In this document: positions 45,534-56,990 of the stretch, piece by piece
How positions within the stretch are numbered: position 1 is the stretch's first letter
How the letters are laid out: every line of letters begins with the position of its first letter
NCBI GenBank assembly: GCA_017443515.1
Contig: JAFRXM010000022.1
Location: 1 to 64,000, forward strand
Length of the DNA stretch: 64,000 bases
Reading direction: 5' to 3'
DNA from: Bacillota bacterium
GTDB lineage: Bacteria; Bacillota; Clostridia; Peptostreptococcales; Anaerovoracaceae
Made by a program: the position numbers and the translations under genes
Notes under the pieces: model-generated
What the model saw: only the letters and a program-made list of their open reading frames with translations
What the model was told of the DNA's origin: nothing
Database searches by the model: none

Positions 45534-47138
45534 TCACTTCTTTACGATAGTGATGCTGGTGCCGTCGGTGGTAACAGTGTAGGTTCCCGGTGCGGCGAAT
45601 ACGATGTTGTTGTCTCCGTTCTTGGCAGGATCAGCCATCTCAGGATTCATCAGTTCCTTGCCGGTAGTTACCTGTGCGTAGCCGAGCTCGGTGCCCCAGT
45701 CTCCAGGAGTTACGATACGGCCGCCCATGTAATCGGACTGCGGAACGTCGAGTGTGATGGTGAAGTTGTTGCCGTCCTTGGTCATGGCGAACTTCTCGTC
45801 AGCGTTGTTCCATTCATTCCATGCGCCTACGAAGATCTTGCCGCTGTAGTCGATCTTGAACAGCTCGTCGATAGCAGCCTTGTAGTTGTCAAGAGCCTTC
45901 TGCAGACCTGCGTCGGATCCGTCGGAGTTGCCTACGTCAGTTCCGATGACCTTGGCGATATCCCACCAGGAACCGTGGATCTGGCCCTGAACTGTAGCGT
46001 ACTGGTTCTGAGCGTTGATAGCTACCTGAGCAGCGTTGTTCTTTACAGCGTCGATCTTCTGAGCTTCGAGGTTAGCCGGGCCCCATCCGAGCTCGTTGAA
46101 TCTCTCTACCTGGTGATCATAGTCTGTGAGGTACTGAGCCAGCTGGTTGAGAGCTGCGCCCTTCTTGACGTCTGTCTGCGGCTTTACGCCCAGCAGCTTG
46201 CAGCCGTTGAAGGAACCCATGTGGTAATCCTTGCCGTCGACGTTGAAGGAAGGAAGATCAGTAGCGCCCATGTTGTCGCCGAGGATCTTCTTGACATCGT
46301 TGTAAGCCCAGGTTCCGGAAACTACGATTGCAGATGCCGGGTTAGCGCTGAAGTCAGCGACGTTGGAGGAGCTTACATGTACGTCCTTTGCGGACTGGAG
46401 CTTGTACAGTCCCTTAGCAGCGATGAGACCTTCAGGCGAATTGAAGGTATCCTTTACGTTGGTGAATACGCCGTCCTTATCTGCGGTCCATTCGGATACG
46501 CAGCCGGTGGCGAAGAAGAAGGATGCGATATACCATGCGGAAGTATCTGTCTCCATGGAGAAGCGCTTTCCTGCAGCCTTGCAGGCTTCGATGAGCTTTT
46601 CGAGGCTGTCGACGTCTTCTTCTTTGATGACGCTCTTGTCGTAGTACATGAAGTAACCGTTGTCAGAGGTGAGCGGGTAAGCGTAGATCTGATCTCCGGT
46701 GGTAGCAGCCGCAACAGCAGCCTTGTCGCTTTCATCCTTTACTTTCTTGCTTGCAGCTTCGCCGAGCTTGGCGATGCCAGCGCCCTGAACGAGCCTTGCA
46801 AGCTGGTCCTGAGCGAAGAAGTAGAGGTCAGGGCCTGCGGATACGTCGTTGAGCACCTGAGTTCCGGCTTCGGACTCGGACATCTCGTTAACGGTAGCCT
46901 CGATGACGATACCGAGCTTGTTGTCCTTGTTGAAAGCTTCGATCTGCTTGGTGGTGAGAGCCTTAGCTTCGGCCGGGCACCAGACCAGGACCTTGTAGGT
47001 TCCTGCGATCTCGCTAGCAGGAGCAACGTTGTTTGAATTGTTTGCCGGTGTGTTGTTTGCCGGTGTGGATCCGCCGCCGCAAGCAGCGAGGCCGATCACC
47101 ATGCAAACAGCAAGCACGAGCGCTAATACTTTTTTCAT
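45534..47138 (-). CDS. malE: Maltodextrin-binding lipoprotein with extra C-terminal domain
   Basis: A 534-residue solute-binding lipoprotein; ordinary MalE-type proteins are about 400. The signal peptide ends in the lipobox GLAAC (Cys20), followed by an Asn/Pro/Thr-rich linker. The MalE fold (about 50-420) contains YPLTSDNGYFMYYDKS and the family segment NFVDGKDYHMGSF-like region. The last 100 residues (about 435-534) read IFVGAWNEWNN, TLDVPQSDYMGG, NGDNNIVFAAPGTYTVTTDG. This resembles the small beta-sandwich starch-binding modules of pullulanases and SusE/SusF proteins, so a carbohydrate-binding domain is fused to the receptor. It is the first gene of the operon; the promoter is at 47208-47235 and AGGAGG precedes the ATG. 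Confidence 0.88.
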   Translation of the reverse strand: MKKVLALVLAVCMVIGLAACGGGSTPANNTPANNSNNVAPASEIAGTYKVLVWCPAEAKALTTKQIEAFNKDNKLGIVIEATVNEMSESEAGTQVLNDVSAGPDLYFFAQDQLARLVQGAGIAKLGEAASKKVKDESDKAAVAAATTGDQIYAYPLTSDNGYFMYYDKSVIKEEDVDSLEKLIEACKAAGKRFSMETDTSAWYIASFFFATGCVSEWTADKDGVFTNVKDTFNSPEGLIAAKGLYKLQSAKDVHVSSSNVADFSANPASAIVVSGTWAYNDVKKILGDNMGATDLPSFNVDGKDYHMGSFNGCKLLGVKPQTDVKKGAALNQLAQYLTDYDHQVERFNELGWGPANLEAQKIDAVKNNAAQVAINAQNQYATVQGQIHGSWWDIAKVIGTDVGNSDGSDAGLQKALDNYKAAIDELFKIDYSGKIFVGAWNEWNNADEKFAMTKDGNNFTITLDVPQSDYMGGRIVTPGDWGTELGYAQVTTGKELMNPEMADPAKNGDNNIVFAAPGTYTVTTDGTSITIVKK

Positions 47139-47207
47139 AATAGATTTCCTCCTATAAAAAGCATTTTTACCGGCAGGGGAAAAAAGGTTCTTCCCATGCC
47201 ACTATAT

Positions 47208-47235
47208 ATTATAGTCTTTTTACTGATATTTTCAA
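47208..47235 (-). promoter_or_regulatory. Promoter of the mal operon
   Basis: On the minus strand TTGAAA (47230-47235) and TATAAT (47208-47213) with a 16-base spacer. No cre-like or LacI-type operator could be recognised with confidence, and no regulator gene lies next to it. Confidence 0.75.
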
Positions 47236-47259
47236 TGAAATTTTGATTACACTTTATTC

Positions 47260-49988
<2,729 letters not shown>

Positions 49989-49995
49989 GTATTTA

Positions 49996-50004
49996 AGTAT
50001 ATCA
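49996..50004 (-). promoter_or_regulatory. Extended -10 promoter for the membrane protein-galactanase pair
   Basis: TGATATACT on the minus strand is an extended -10 element (TGnTATA-type), ending 7 bases before the ATG at 49988. No -35 box is clear. The predicted transcript begins at or within a base or two of the start codon. Confidence 0.5.
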
Positions 50005-50022
50005 TATTTTTCCGTGATTTTA

Positions 50023-50031
50023 TGTTATAAT
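50023..50031 (+). promoter_or_regulatory. Extended -10 promoter for the GH13 gene
   Basis: TGTTATAAT is an exact extended -10 element on the plus strand, 52 bases before the ATG at 50083. It lies 19 bases from the divergent minus-strand -10, so the two promoters are back to back and may be controlled by one protein. Confidence 0.6.
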
Positions 50032-50082
50032 AATCTCAAATATCGATACCATGCGGCATTTCAGCAGACCGGAGGTCCCGAA

Positions 50083-51738
50083 ATGAAGAAAACTGTCTCT
50101 ATAATTCTTGTGCTGATACTTGTATTAGGGCTTGCGGCCTGCGGGGGAAGCGGGTCCTCGGGAAAAAAGACCGAGCCTAACGGGCGCTATACTCTCTCCA
50201 AAGACAACGAAGCGATAATAAACGACGTGGACTTTTCGGCCCTTCAGCAGACCGGCGACAACTCGCGCGTTTTCTACGAGATCTTCGTGGGGTCCTTCTC
50301 GGATTCCAACGGCGACGGGATAGGAGATCTCCGCGGAATAATCAACCGCATGGATTACCTCAACGACGGCGACCCGAAGTCTGGAAAGAGCCTCGGGATC
50401 GAAGGTATATGGCTGACGCCGATCTTCAGTTCCCCCAGCTACCACAAATACAACACAACTGATTACTACACCATAGACCCGCAGTTCGGCACCATGGACG
50501 ATCTTAAGGAACTCATAGACCTCTGCCACAAGCGGGGCGTAAAGATCATCCTGGATCTTGTCATGAACCACACGTCAAGGAGCTGCGAATGGTTCCAGAA
50601 GTTCGTGCAGGCCCAGCAGAAAGGCGACAGTAAGGATCCGTACTACAGCTTCTACACCTTTGTGCGCTCCGCTGCGGACAGGCCGGCGGGCCGTACCTTT
50701 GCGAAGATCCCCGGCACGGAATCGTTCTACGAATGCAACTTCGACCAGGACATGCCGGAGCTCAATTACAGCGACACCTTCGTGCGCCAGACCATGTTCG
50801 ACGTGGCAAAGCACTACCTGGACCTAGGCGTTGACGGTTTTCGCTTCGATGCGGCAAAGTACATCTATTTCGGCGACGTCAACGCCTGCGTGAATTACTG
50901 GAGACTGTTCATATCCGAGCTCCTGATGGAAAAGCCCGATATATACACGGTCGCGGAGGTCTGGGACAGCGATGTGATGACGGACAAATACTTTGAAGTC
51001 ATGAACTGCTTCAACTTCAGCTGCTCCCAGCAGAACGGACTGTTCTCCGAGATCGCCAAAGGCGGCAACGCGGGAAGACTCAGCAGCTACGTTGAAAGCT
51101 ACATGCAAAAAGTAAAGGAAAAGAACAGCGGAGCATTCATAGTGCCCTTCATCGCCAACCACGACACCGACCGCGCCGCGGGCTTCCTTCCGGAATCTTC
51201 CGGACACATGCAGATAGCGGCAAACATGTACATCCTGGGCCCTGGATCGCCCTTCATCTACTACGGCGAAGAGCTGGGGATGAGAGGCTCCAGAGGCTCG
51301 GCTAACACCGACGCCAACAGGCGACTTGCCATGGTCTGGGGCGACGGCGACACGGTTAAGGACCCCGAAGGCACCACCTACGACCCGGGCAACCAGATAC
51401 AGCAGGGAGTTGCACAGCAGAAAGCCGCGGACGACAGCCTGCTCACCTACTACAAGAGGCTCATCATGATACGCGCGGCAAATCCCGAAATAGCAAGGGG
51501 CGATTACAAAGCGCTCAGCCTTGAAAATACCAAAGTCGGCGGCTTTACATCCACCTGGAACGGGAGCACCGTATGCGTGCTGCACAACCCGTCCGGCAGC
51601 GCAGAGACGATAGATCTTTCTAAGATAAAAGGCGCCGAAGGCTTTAAGACCCTCAGCGCCGCGATAGGCTTAGAAGACGCCAAACTGGAAGCAAGCACCC
51701 TCACCATCGGCGGCAAGACGAGCGTAGTGCTCAGATAA
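50083..51738 (+). CDS. GH13 alpha-amylase-type lipoprotein
   Basis: A 551-residue enzyme exported and anchored as a lipoprotein (lipobox GLAAC, Cys20). It should cut alpha-1,4-glucans at the cell surface and feed the mal importer. The GH13 motifs are DLVMNH, GFRFDAAKY with nucleophile Asp256, TVAEVWDSD with Glu292, and FIANHDTDR with Asp361. DSNGDGIGDLRGI near 74-86 is a calcium or subfamily signature. The ATG at 50083 is chosen because GGAGG lies before it and the signal peptide starts there; a longer frame crosses the promoter. Its last 8 bases overlap the convergent FkbM gene. Confidence 0.93.
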   Translation: MKKTVSIILVLILVLGLAACGGSGSSGKKTEPNGRYTLSKDNEAIINDVDFSALQQTGDNSRVFYEIFVGSFSDSNGDGIGDLRGIINRMDYLNDGDPKSGKSLGIEGIWLTPIFSSPSYHKYNTTDYYTIDPQFGTMDDLKELIDLCHKRGVKIILDLVMNHTSRSCEWFQKFVQAQQKGDSKDPYYSFYTFVRSAADRPAGRTFAKIPGTESFYECNFDQDMPELNYSDTFVRQTMFDVAKHYLDLGVDGFRFDAAKYIYFGDVNACVNYWRLFISELLMEKPDIYTVAEVWDSDVMTDKYFEVMNCFNFSCSQQNGLFSEIAKGGNAGRLSSYVESYMQKVKEKNSGAFIVPFIANHDTDRAAGFLPESSGHMQIAANMYILGPGSPFIYYGEELGMRGSRGSANTDANRRLAMVWGDGDTVKDPEGTTYDPGNQIQQGVAQQKAADDSLLTYYKRLIMIRAANPEIARGDYKALSLENTKVGGFTSTWNGSTVCVLHNPSGSAETIDLSKIKGAEGFKTLSAAIGLEDAKLEASTLTIGGKTSVVLR

Positions 51739-52804
51739 AGAAGTAGTTTACACCCCAGGCGGGAAGGCATGGATCCTTCCTGAGGTAAACTGAATAGTCA
51801 GAGTTCAATTTGAGGACCTGTTCCGGTATCGCGAACAGGTCTTCTGTTCTGTGGTAGGCAGCAATGAGCATGCGCGGGCGAAACGACCTGATTGTCTGTT
51901 CCGCGCCTCTGATGGCTGCCGCCTCCGCGCCTTCAAGATCCATCTTGATAATATCCACAGGACCGCCGCCGAGCATGCTGTCTACAGTAAGCTGCTGAAC
52001 CGGGCGGGTCCTGCCTTTGCCTTTGGCGCCGCCGCGCCCAGTGCCGTGGGTGAATTCTACGGTGCAGTCCGCATCGCCTGCAGCCGCGTTTACGAGCCTG
52101 ATGTTCTCCGGAAGACCGTATTCTCCGCTCCCGGGGCCGAACAGACGCAGGGAGTCTTCCTTAAGTTTTCTGAAGTTGCGGCTCTCGGGCTCAACAGCTG
52201 TGATCTTTGAATACCTGCCGCCAAAGACCTTTAAAAACTGTTCAACCGTGTCCCCGGTGTAGGCGCCGAGGTCCAGAAAAGCCGGAGCGTGACAGAGAAC
52301 CGTCCCCTTGTCACATAGCTTCCAGTTCTCTTCTTCCGGGGTCTGGCAGGCCAGGAGCGGCTCTATGCGGCCGGTGAGCTTGTATTCTATGACGCTGTCC
52401 AGCACCTGGCGGCTCTTTTCGTCGGCCAATTTTTCGCGCACGGCTGAAAGCTCGGACAGGTGCTCCTTGTAGTATTTCCTGTCGAACAGTCCTTCCCCTG
52501 CCACCGGAAGGTCCGGGGCGCAAAAGTCCTGCTCCGAAGCGATGCGGCAGATGTTCTCCAGCACCTCCGGCCGGTGGCTCCCGAAACATAACAGCACGGT
52601 CATATCCCCGAACTGACGCTTCGCCTCTTCGTAGCCAAGCACTTTAAAACCGTGGAAATACCTGTCCCTTACGAAGCCGTCAGAAGCAAAAATGCCGGAC
52701 ACCCGGATACCCCGGATGTCCAGCTCTTTCATGATCTTTTCCGCAGCATCGCCCGTGCCATAGAGCACGAGCGGCTTTGAGTTTTCTTTAAATTTATCCC
52801 ACAC
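51731..52804 (-). CDS. FkbM-family methyltransferase with repeat insertion
   Basis: A 357-residue protein. The N-terminal part (about 1-110) is Rossmann-like (LVLYGTGDAAEKIMKEL), as in sugar-modifying enzymes. The C-terminal part is a SAM-dependent FkbM methyltransferase with FLDLGAYTGDTVEQFL and VDIIKMDLEGAEAAAIRGA. Nine residues, CDKGTVLCH, encoded by the 52289-52315 repeat, stand directly before the SAM-binding motif, after EENWKL. The start is a GTG with no clear ribosome binding site, 18 bases after the TSCPD gene, so coupling is likely. It probably methylates a surface sugar. Confidence 0.82.
   Translation of the reverse strand: MWDKFKENSKPLVLYGTGDAAEKIMKELDIRGIRVSGIFASDGFVRDRYFHGFKVLGYEEAKRQFGDMTVLLCFGSHRPEVLENICRIASEQDFCAPDLPVAGEGLFDRKYYKEHLSELSAVREKLADEKSRQVLDSVIEYKLTGRIEPLLACQTPEEENWKLCDKGTVLCHAPAFLDLGAYTGDTVEQFLKVFGGRYSKITAVEPESRNFRKLKEDSLRLFGPGSGEYGLPENIRLVNAAAGDADCTVEFTHGTGRGGAKGKGRTRPVQQLTVDSMLGGGPVDIIKMDLEGAEAAAIRGAEQTIRSFRPRMLIAAYHRTEDLFAIPEQVLKLNSDYSVYLRKDPCLPAWGVNYFFI
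52289..52315 (-). repeat. 27-base palindromic repeat inside the FkbM gene
   Basis: All 27 bases match 32926-32952, with GTGACA and TGTCAC arms around AACCGTCCCC. It is in the same strand and frame relative to its host gene, again giving CDKGTVLCH. The genes have no relation, so the shared bases must come from a spread repeat rather than from common descent of the proteins. Confidence 0.85.
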
Positions 52805-52822
52805 TGAAGCAGCGCCAGGGTG

Positions 52823-53086
52823 CTACTGAGCAGCCCGCTCTTCGTCGTAGGCTTTTCTGAGGCCTATGCAGAGCTGATCCGCGCAGGATGTGGGCTTGGG
52901 ACCGCAGGTGTTGCCCTTGAGCAGGGCTTCGATCTCCTCTACGGTCTTTCCGTCTACGAGCTTGGAAACTGCCTTGAGGTTGCCATTGCAGCCTCCCAGG
53001 AACGCCACGTTGTGGACAACGTTTCCGTCGAGTTCGAAAGCTATCATTCTGGGGCATACGCCGCTGGGCTGAAATGTGTGCTTCAT
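52823..53086 (-). CDS. Small TSCPD-domain protein
   Basis: An 87-residue protein with conserved Cys in SGVCPRM, GGCNGNL and NTCGPKPTSCADQL, the pattern of the short TSCPD family found also at the C-terminus of some ribonucleotide reductases, where it may bind metal. AAGGAG lies 7 bases before the ATG at 53086. A longer frame starts inside the ABC exporter gene and lacks homology. It begins right after the ABC exporter stop. Function unknown. Confidence 0.82.
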   Translation of the reverse strand: MKHTFQPSGVCPRMIAFELDGNVVHNVAFLGGCNGNLKAVSKLVDGKTVEEIEALLKGNTCGPKPTSCADQLCIGLRKAYDEERAAQ

Positions 53087-53087
53087 A

Positions 53088-54908
53088 TTAGTTCTCCTTC
53101 TTGGTCCAGACTGCCGCCACAGCATCGTCTTCGTACTGGCGGGTCCAGAGCCTGTAATAGTAGCCCTTCTTCGCCAGGAGCTCCTCATGGCGGCCTTTTT
53201 CAACTATCTGGCCGTTGTCCACTACGAGGATTATGTCTGCATTTCTGATGGTGGAGAGCCTGTGGGCAATGACTATGGACGTACGGCCTTCTATGACCCT
53301 GTCTATGGCTGACTGTATCTTCTGCTCGGTTATAGTATCCACCGAAGCCGTAGCTTCGTCAAGTATCATTATTCTGGGCTTTGCCAGAATGGCGCGCGCG
53401 AAGGATATCAGCTGCTTTTCTCCGGTGGAGAGAAGGTCGCCGCCCTCGCCTACGTCGGTATCCAGGCCGGCGTCGAGCTTTTCGATTATACCTTCCGCAG
53501 ACACCATCTTTATGGCCTGCATTATCTCCTCTTCCGTGGCGTTCTCGTTGCCGTAGATGAGGTTGTCCCTTATGGTGCCGGAGAAGAGGTGCGGCGTCTG
53601 GAGCACGTAGCCCAGGGCTGAGTGCAGCCACAGCTGGCTCCTTTCGCGGTAATCCCTGCCGTCCACCAGTATCTTTCCTTCCGTAGGCTCGTAGAAGCGG
53701 CAGATGAGATTGGCCATGGTGGATTTTCCGGCTCCGGTCTCGCCTACTATCGCGACGTTGGTGCCAAAAGGTATCTTGAGATTGAAGTCCTTAAGGACGT
53801 ATTCTTCGGCGCCGGGATACTTGAAGTCAACATCGCAGAATTCGATATCGCCCTTTATGTCTTCCCAGTTCTCCTTCTTCGGATGGAAAGCATCTCCGTA
53901 TTTTGCAACTACCTCGGGGCTGTCGTTTACGGTGGGCTGAGTCTCCATCAGTCTGGTGTAGCGCTCTATGTTGACCTTGCCGTTTACGAACAGCGCCAGT
54001 GTTTCCACTAGCCAGCGCACCGGCTCCATGAGCCCCTGCGCGTAGGACATGAACATCGAGAAGGTACCAACCTGGTCCTTGGCCAGTATTCCGCCCTTCC
54101 AAAGCACGAACGCCAGAGCGAACGACGCGGCAAGGTCGGTCACCGATGCGAACACGCTCCTGTGCCTTGCCAGCTGCAGGGCTTTCTTGTACATGTTCGT
54201 GGTCTCGGCGCGGAAGTCCTCGTCTATGCGGTCTTCTATTACAAGGGACTTGATGGTCTTGGCGCCTGTTATGCCTTCGTTGAAGTTTCCTGTGATCTTT
54301 GAGTTGATCTCGCGGGTCTGCTTGCCGAGGCTGAACAGCTTGCCGTAGAACAGGCTGAAGAACACCGCGATTATAGGCACTATGATCATCACGGCGCCGG
54401 TGAGCCTCACGTTGATGGACAGCATTATGACTATGGCACCCACGATGTAGAAGAGGAACTCCACAGTATCGGATATCTGGTTGCTGAACAGGTTTCCTAT
54501 CCTGCTGGTGTCGCTCATGGCGCGGGCGTGTATGTAGCCTACGCTGTTCTGGCTGTAGTAGTCGAAGGACAGCTCCTGCAGATGGGTGAATGCATCGTTG
54601 CGCATGTCGCGGTTCATCGTGACTTCCGTGGCGATCTGCACCTTGATGTTTATATACGCCGTGATGCCTATAAGGGCGAGCATCAGCACGTACAGCACTA
54701 TGAATACCGGCAGAGTATCCAGCGTGCTCTCAGTTACGTAGTGGTTCAGCGCGTACCTGTTGAACAGCGGGCCGAGAAGATCCAGTATTCCGGATATGAA
54801 CGCGGATATGGATATTATCGCGACCTGTTTTCTGAAGCGCTTTACGAGCGGGATCATCTTTGGGATGCCGAAGAAGCGCAGGCTGCCGTCTTTATTAGTC
54901 GTTCTCAT
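53088..54908 (-). CDS. ABC exporter half-transporter (second subunit)
   Basis: A 606-residue half-transporter with six membrane segments (about 25-310) and an ATPase domain with Walker A GETGAGKST, signature LSTGEKQLISFAR and Walker B PRIMILDEATASVD. The signature has Thr and Glu in place of the Gly-Gly pair, as in asymmetric heterodimers. The ATG at 54908 is chosen because AAAGGAGG lies before it; it overlaps the upstream exporter gene by 14 bases, the same overlap seen in the first exporter pair. Confidence 0.88.
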   Translation of the reverse strand: MRTTNKDGSLRFFGIPKMIPLVKRFRKQVAIISISAFISGILDLLGPLFNRYALNHYVTESTLDTLPVFIVLYVLMLALIGITAYINIKVQIATEVTMNRDMRNDAFTHLQELSFDYYSQNSVGYIHARAMSDTSRIGNLFSNQISDTVEFLFYIVGAIVIMLSINVRLTGAVMIIVPIIAVFFSLFYGKLFSLGKQTREINSKITGNFNEGITGAKTIKSLVIEDRIDEDFRAETTNMYKKALQLARHRSVFASVTDLAASFALAFVLWKGGILAKDQVGTFSMFMSYAQGLMEPVRWLVETLALFVNGKVNIERYTRLMETQPTVNDSPEVVAKYGDAFHPKKENWEDIKGDIEFCDVDFKYPGAEEYVLKDFNLKIPFGTNVAIVGETGAGKSTMANLICRFYEPTEGKILVDGRDYRERSQLWLHSALGYVLQTPHLFSGTIRDNLIYGNENATEEEIMQAIKMVSAEGIIEKLDAGLDTDVGEGGDLLSTGEKQLISFARAILAKPRIMILDEATASVDTITEQKIQSAIDRVIEGRTSIVIAHRLSTIRNADIILVVDNGQIVEKGRHEELLAKKGYYYRLWTRQYEDDAVAAVWTKKEN

Positions 54909-56769
54909 GGCCAGCCTCCTTTCCGGCTCCGGTCTGAGCCTCGCCAAGTCCTGACTGTATGTCGTAGATGCGGTTGTAGATGCCGCCGGCGGTTCGAAGC
55001 TCGTCCGGGGTGCCCTCCTCCGCTATCTTTCCGTTGTCGAGGACTATCACCTTGTCCGCCTTTGACAGCGTGGTGATCCTGTGTGAAATAAGTATTATCG
55101 TTGCAGATCCGAAGCGCTCCTCCAGAGCCTTCCTGACCTTGGCGTCCGTTTCGGTGTCGACTGCAGAAAGCGAATCGTCCAAAACCATTATCGGGGCGTT
55201 CGCTATCAGCGCCCTTGCTATCGCTGCGCGCTGCTTCTGTCCGCCTGAAAGCGTGACTCCGCGCTCGCCCACGAAGGTCTCGTAGCCTTTGGCAAAACTC
55301 TCCACGGCGTCGTCGAGGCAGGCTGCCTTTGCGGCTTCCTTTACATCTTCCCTGGTAAGATCCCTTGAGGATATCCCGATGTTCTCCTGTATGGTCCTTG
55401 AGAACAGGAACGGCTCCTGAAGGACCATGGATATGTTCCTGCGCAGGTGCTGGGTGCATATGCCGCGTATATCCACTCCGCCTATGGTTATGCTTCCGCA
55501 GCCCTCCGGGAGGGTGTACATCTTGTCCATAAGAAGCATCAGCGTGGACTTTCCGGAACCTGTGCCGCCCAGTATTCCAAGCGTGCTTCCGGCCGGTATG
55601 GTGAAGCTGACGTCGTGCAGGACCTCAGCGCTGCCCTCGTAGGCGAAGCTGACGTGGCTGAACACGATATCTCCGTTCATCGGAGCTTCGATGGATCCCG
55701 GTGCGTCGGACTCCACGGGCTCGTTCATGACGTGCCCTATCCTGTCGAGGCAGACGCCTGCCTTGCTCATCTCGGATATCATGCGGCCCAGCCTTCTGAT
55801 CGGGAAGGACAGCATGGAGTTGTAGGATATGAAAGCGACGTACTCGCCGGAGGTGAGCTTTCCCTTGACGCAGAAGATGCAGCCGCAGACTATTACCAGC
55901 AGTATCTGAAGCATGCTGAGCAGGTGCTGGGTGGTGAAGAACCTGGCCATAATTCCTGCCAGCCTGACCCACAGGCTGTTGTACTTGCCGTTCTGCTCGA
56001 GGAAGCGTTCCTTTTCCTTTGCTTCCTGCGCGAAGGCGCGGACGACCCTCATCCCTGTGAGGTTCTCCTGGATGCGCGCAGACACCTTGCCTTCCATCTC
56101 GTCGCATTCCCTGAAACCGCGCTCCATCTCCTTGCGGAAGATCATGACGTAGCCCAGTATGAACGGGATGGGTATGATAGCTATGAATGTGAGGCCGACG
56201 TTCATGGAGAACATGAAGAACAGGGAAAGCACTATCATTATGCTTATCCTGACCACGGATACGAGCTGTTCGGCAACGAACTGGCGGACCATCTCGACGT
56301 CTGAGGTGCAGCGCTGGATTATGTCGCCGGTGTGGTTCTTCATGTGCCATTCGTAGGGCAGATGCTCTATGTGTCTGAACATTGAGTCCCTCATGGTGCG
56401 GACCAGAGTTTCGGCGCCTTTGTTATTGAGAACCCTCTGAAGGTAGCCCGTGATTCCCCTTATGGCAGCTATTACGACTATAGCCAGCGCCATTATCCAC
56501 AGATGCTGGCCCAGGTAGGAAAAGCCGCCGAGCCTGTCGACGAAGTTGTTGACGAATGCAGGCAGCGTGGATTCTTTTCCGCCTATGGCGTCGTCTATAG
56601 CAGCACGGAATATCTGCGGGTCGATCATGTCGCAAAGCGCGTAGAACAGGGATGCGATTATGCTTCCCGCAAACAGGTGCTTACTGCCTTTGAGGAAACG
56701 CAAAAGCAGCGCAGTATGCTGTCTGCGGGATACTTTTCTTTCAGCTCTGCTCTTTTTTTCCTGAGCCAT
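54895..56769 (-). CDS. ABC exporter half-transporter (first subunit)
   Basis: A 624-residue half-transporter with six membrane segments (about 35-320) and an ATPase domain with Walker A GGTGSGKST, signature LSGGQKQRAAIARA and Walker B PIMVLDDSLSAVD. Asp replaces the catalytic Glu after Walker B, so this subunit carries the degenerate site. GGAGG precedes the ATG. Together with the next gene it forms a heterodimeric exporter of unknown substrate. Confidence 0.88.
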   Translation of the reverse strand: MAQEKKSRAERKVSRRQHTALLLRFLKGSKHLFAGSIIASLFYALCDMIDPQIFRAAIDDAIGGKESTLPAFVNNFVDRLGGFSYLGQHLWIMALAIVVIAAIRGITGYLQRVLNNKGAETLVRTMRDSMFRHIEHLPYEWHMKNHTGDIIQRCTSDVEMVRQFVAEQLVSVVRISIMIVLSLFFMFSMNVGLTFIAIIPIPFILGYVMIFRKEMERGFRECDEMEGKVSARIQENLTGMRVVRAFAQEAKEKERFLEQNGKYNSLWVRLAGIMARFFTTQHLLSMLQILLVIVCGCIFCVKGKLTSGEYVAFISYNSMLSFPIRRLGRMISEMSKAGVCLDRIGHVMNEPVESDAPGSIEAPMNGDIVFSHVSFAYEGSAEVLHDVSFTIPAGSTLGILGGTGSGKSTLMLLMDKMYTLPEGCGSITIGGVDIRGICTQHLRRNISMVLQEPFLFSRTIQENIGISSRDLTREDVKEAAKAACLDDAVESFAKGYETFVGERGVTLSGGQKQRAAIARALIANAPIMVLDDSLSAVDTETDAKVRKALEERFGSATIILISHRITTLSKADKVIVLDNGKIAEEGTPDELRTAGGIYNRIYDIQSGLGEAQTGAGKEAGHEND

Positions 56770-56827
56770 AAGTATCTTTTCCTCCTTTCAAAAAACCAGT
56801 AAGCGCGAAAAATGTAAAGTAATCAAA

Positions 56828-56836
56828 ATTATAACA
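56828..56836 (-). promoter_or_regulatory. Extended -10 promoter of the second exporter pair
   Basis: TGTTATAAT on the minus strand, about 59 bases before the ATG at 56769. No clear -35 box. No TetR-type repeat is seen here. Confidence 0.55.
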
Positions 56837-56922
56837 CAAACGTCGCCAACGCGCTACATTATTTCTTTAAGTATATGTAGTTTATTTACGGCAGATGATA
56901 CAGGATTCCGGGGTGATTCCAA

Positions 56923-56951
56923 TTGCCAAAGCGCCGTCTTAGTGATAAAAT
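56923..56951 (+). promoter_or_regulatory. Promoter of the cobamide operon
   Basis: TTGCCA (56923-56928) and TAAAAT (56946-56951) with a 17-base spacer and a TG before the -10. The leader to the ATG at 56991 is only about 33 bases, too short for a cobalamin riboswitch. Confidence 0.7.
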
Positions 56952-56990
56952 TAAATTTAACAATATATTGTACTGTTTGAGGATAATACA

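Noticed and set aside
56834..56990. A cobalamin riboswitch before the cobamide operon
   Set aside because: The leader after the promoter is about 33 bases and lacks a B12 box; nothing in the intergenic region fits.
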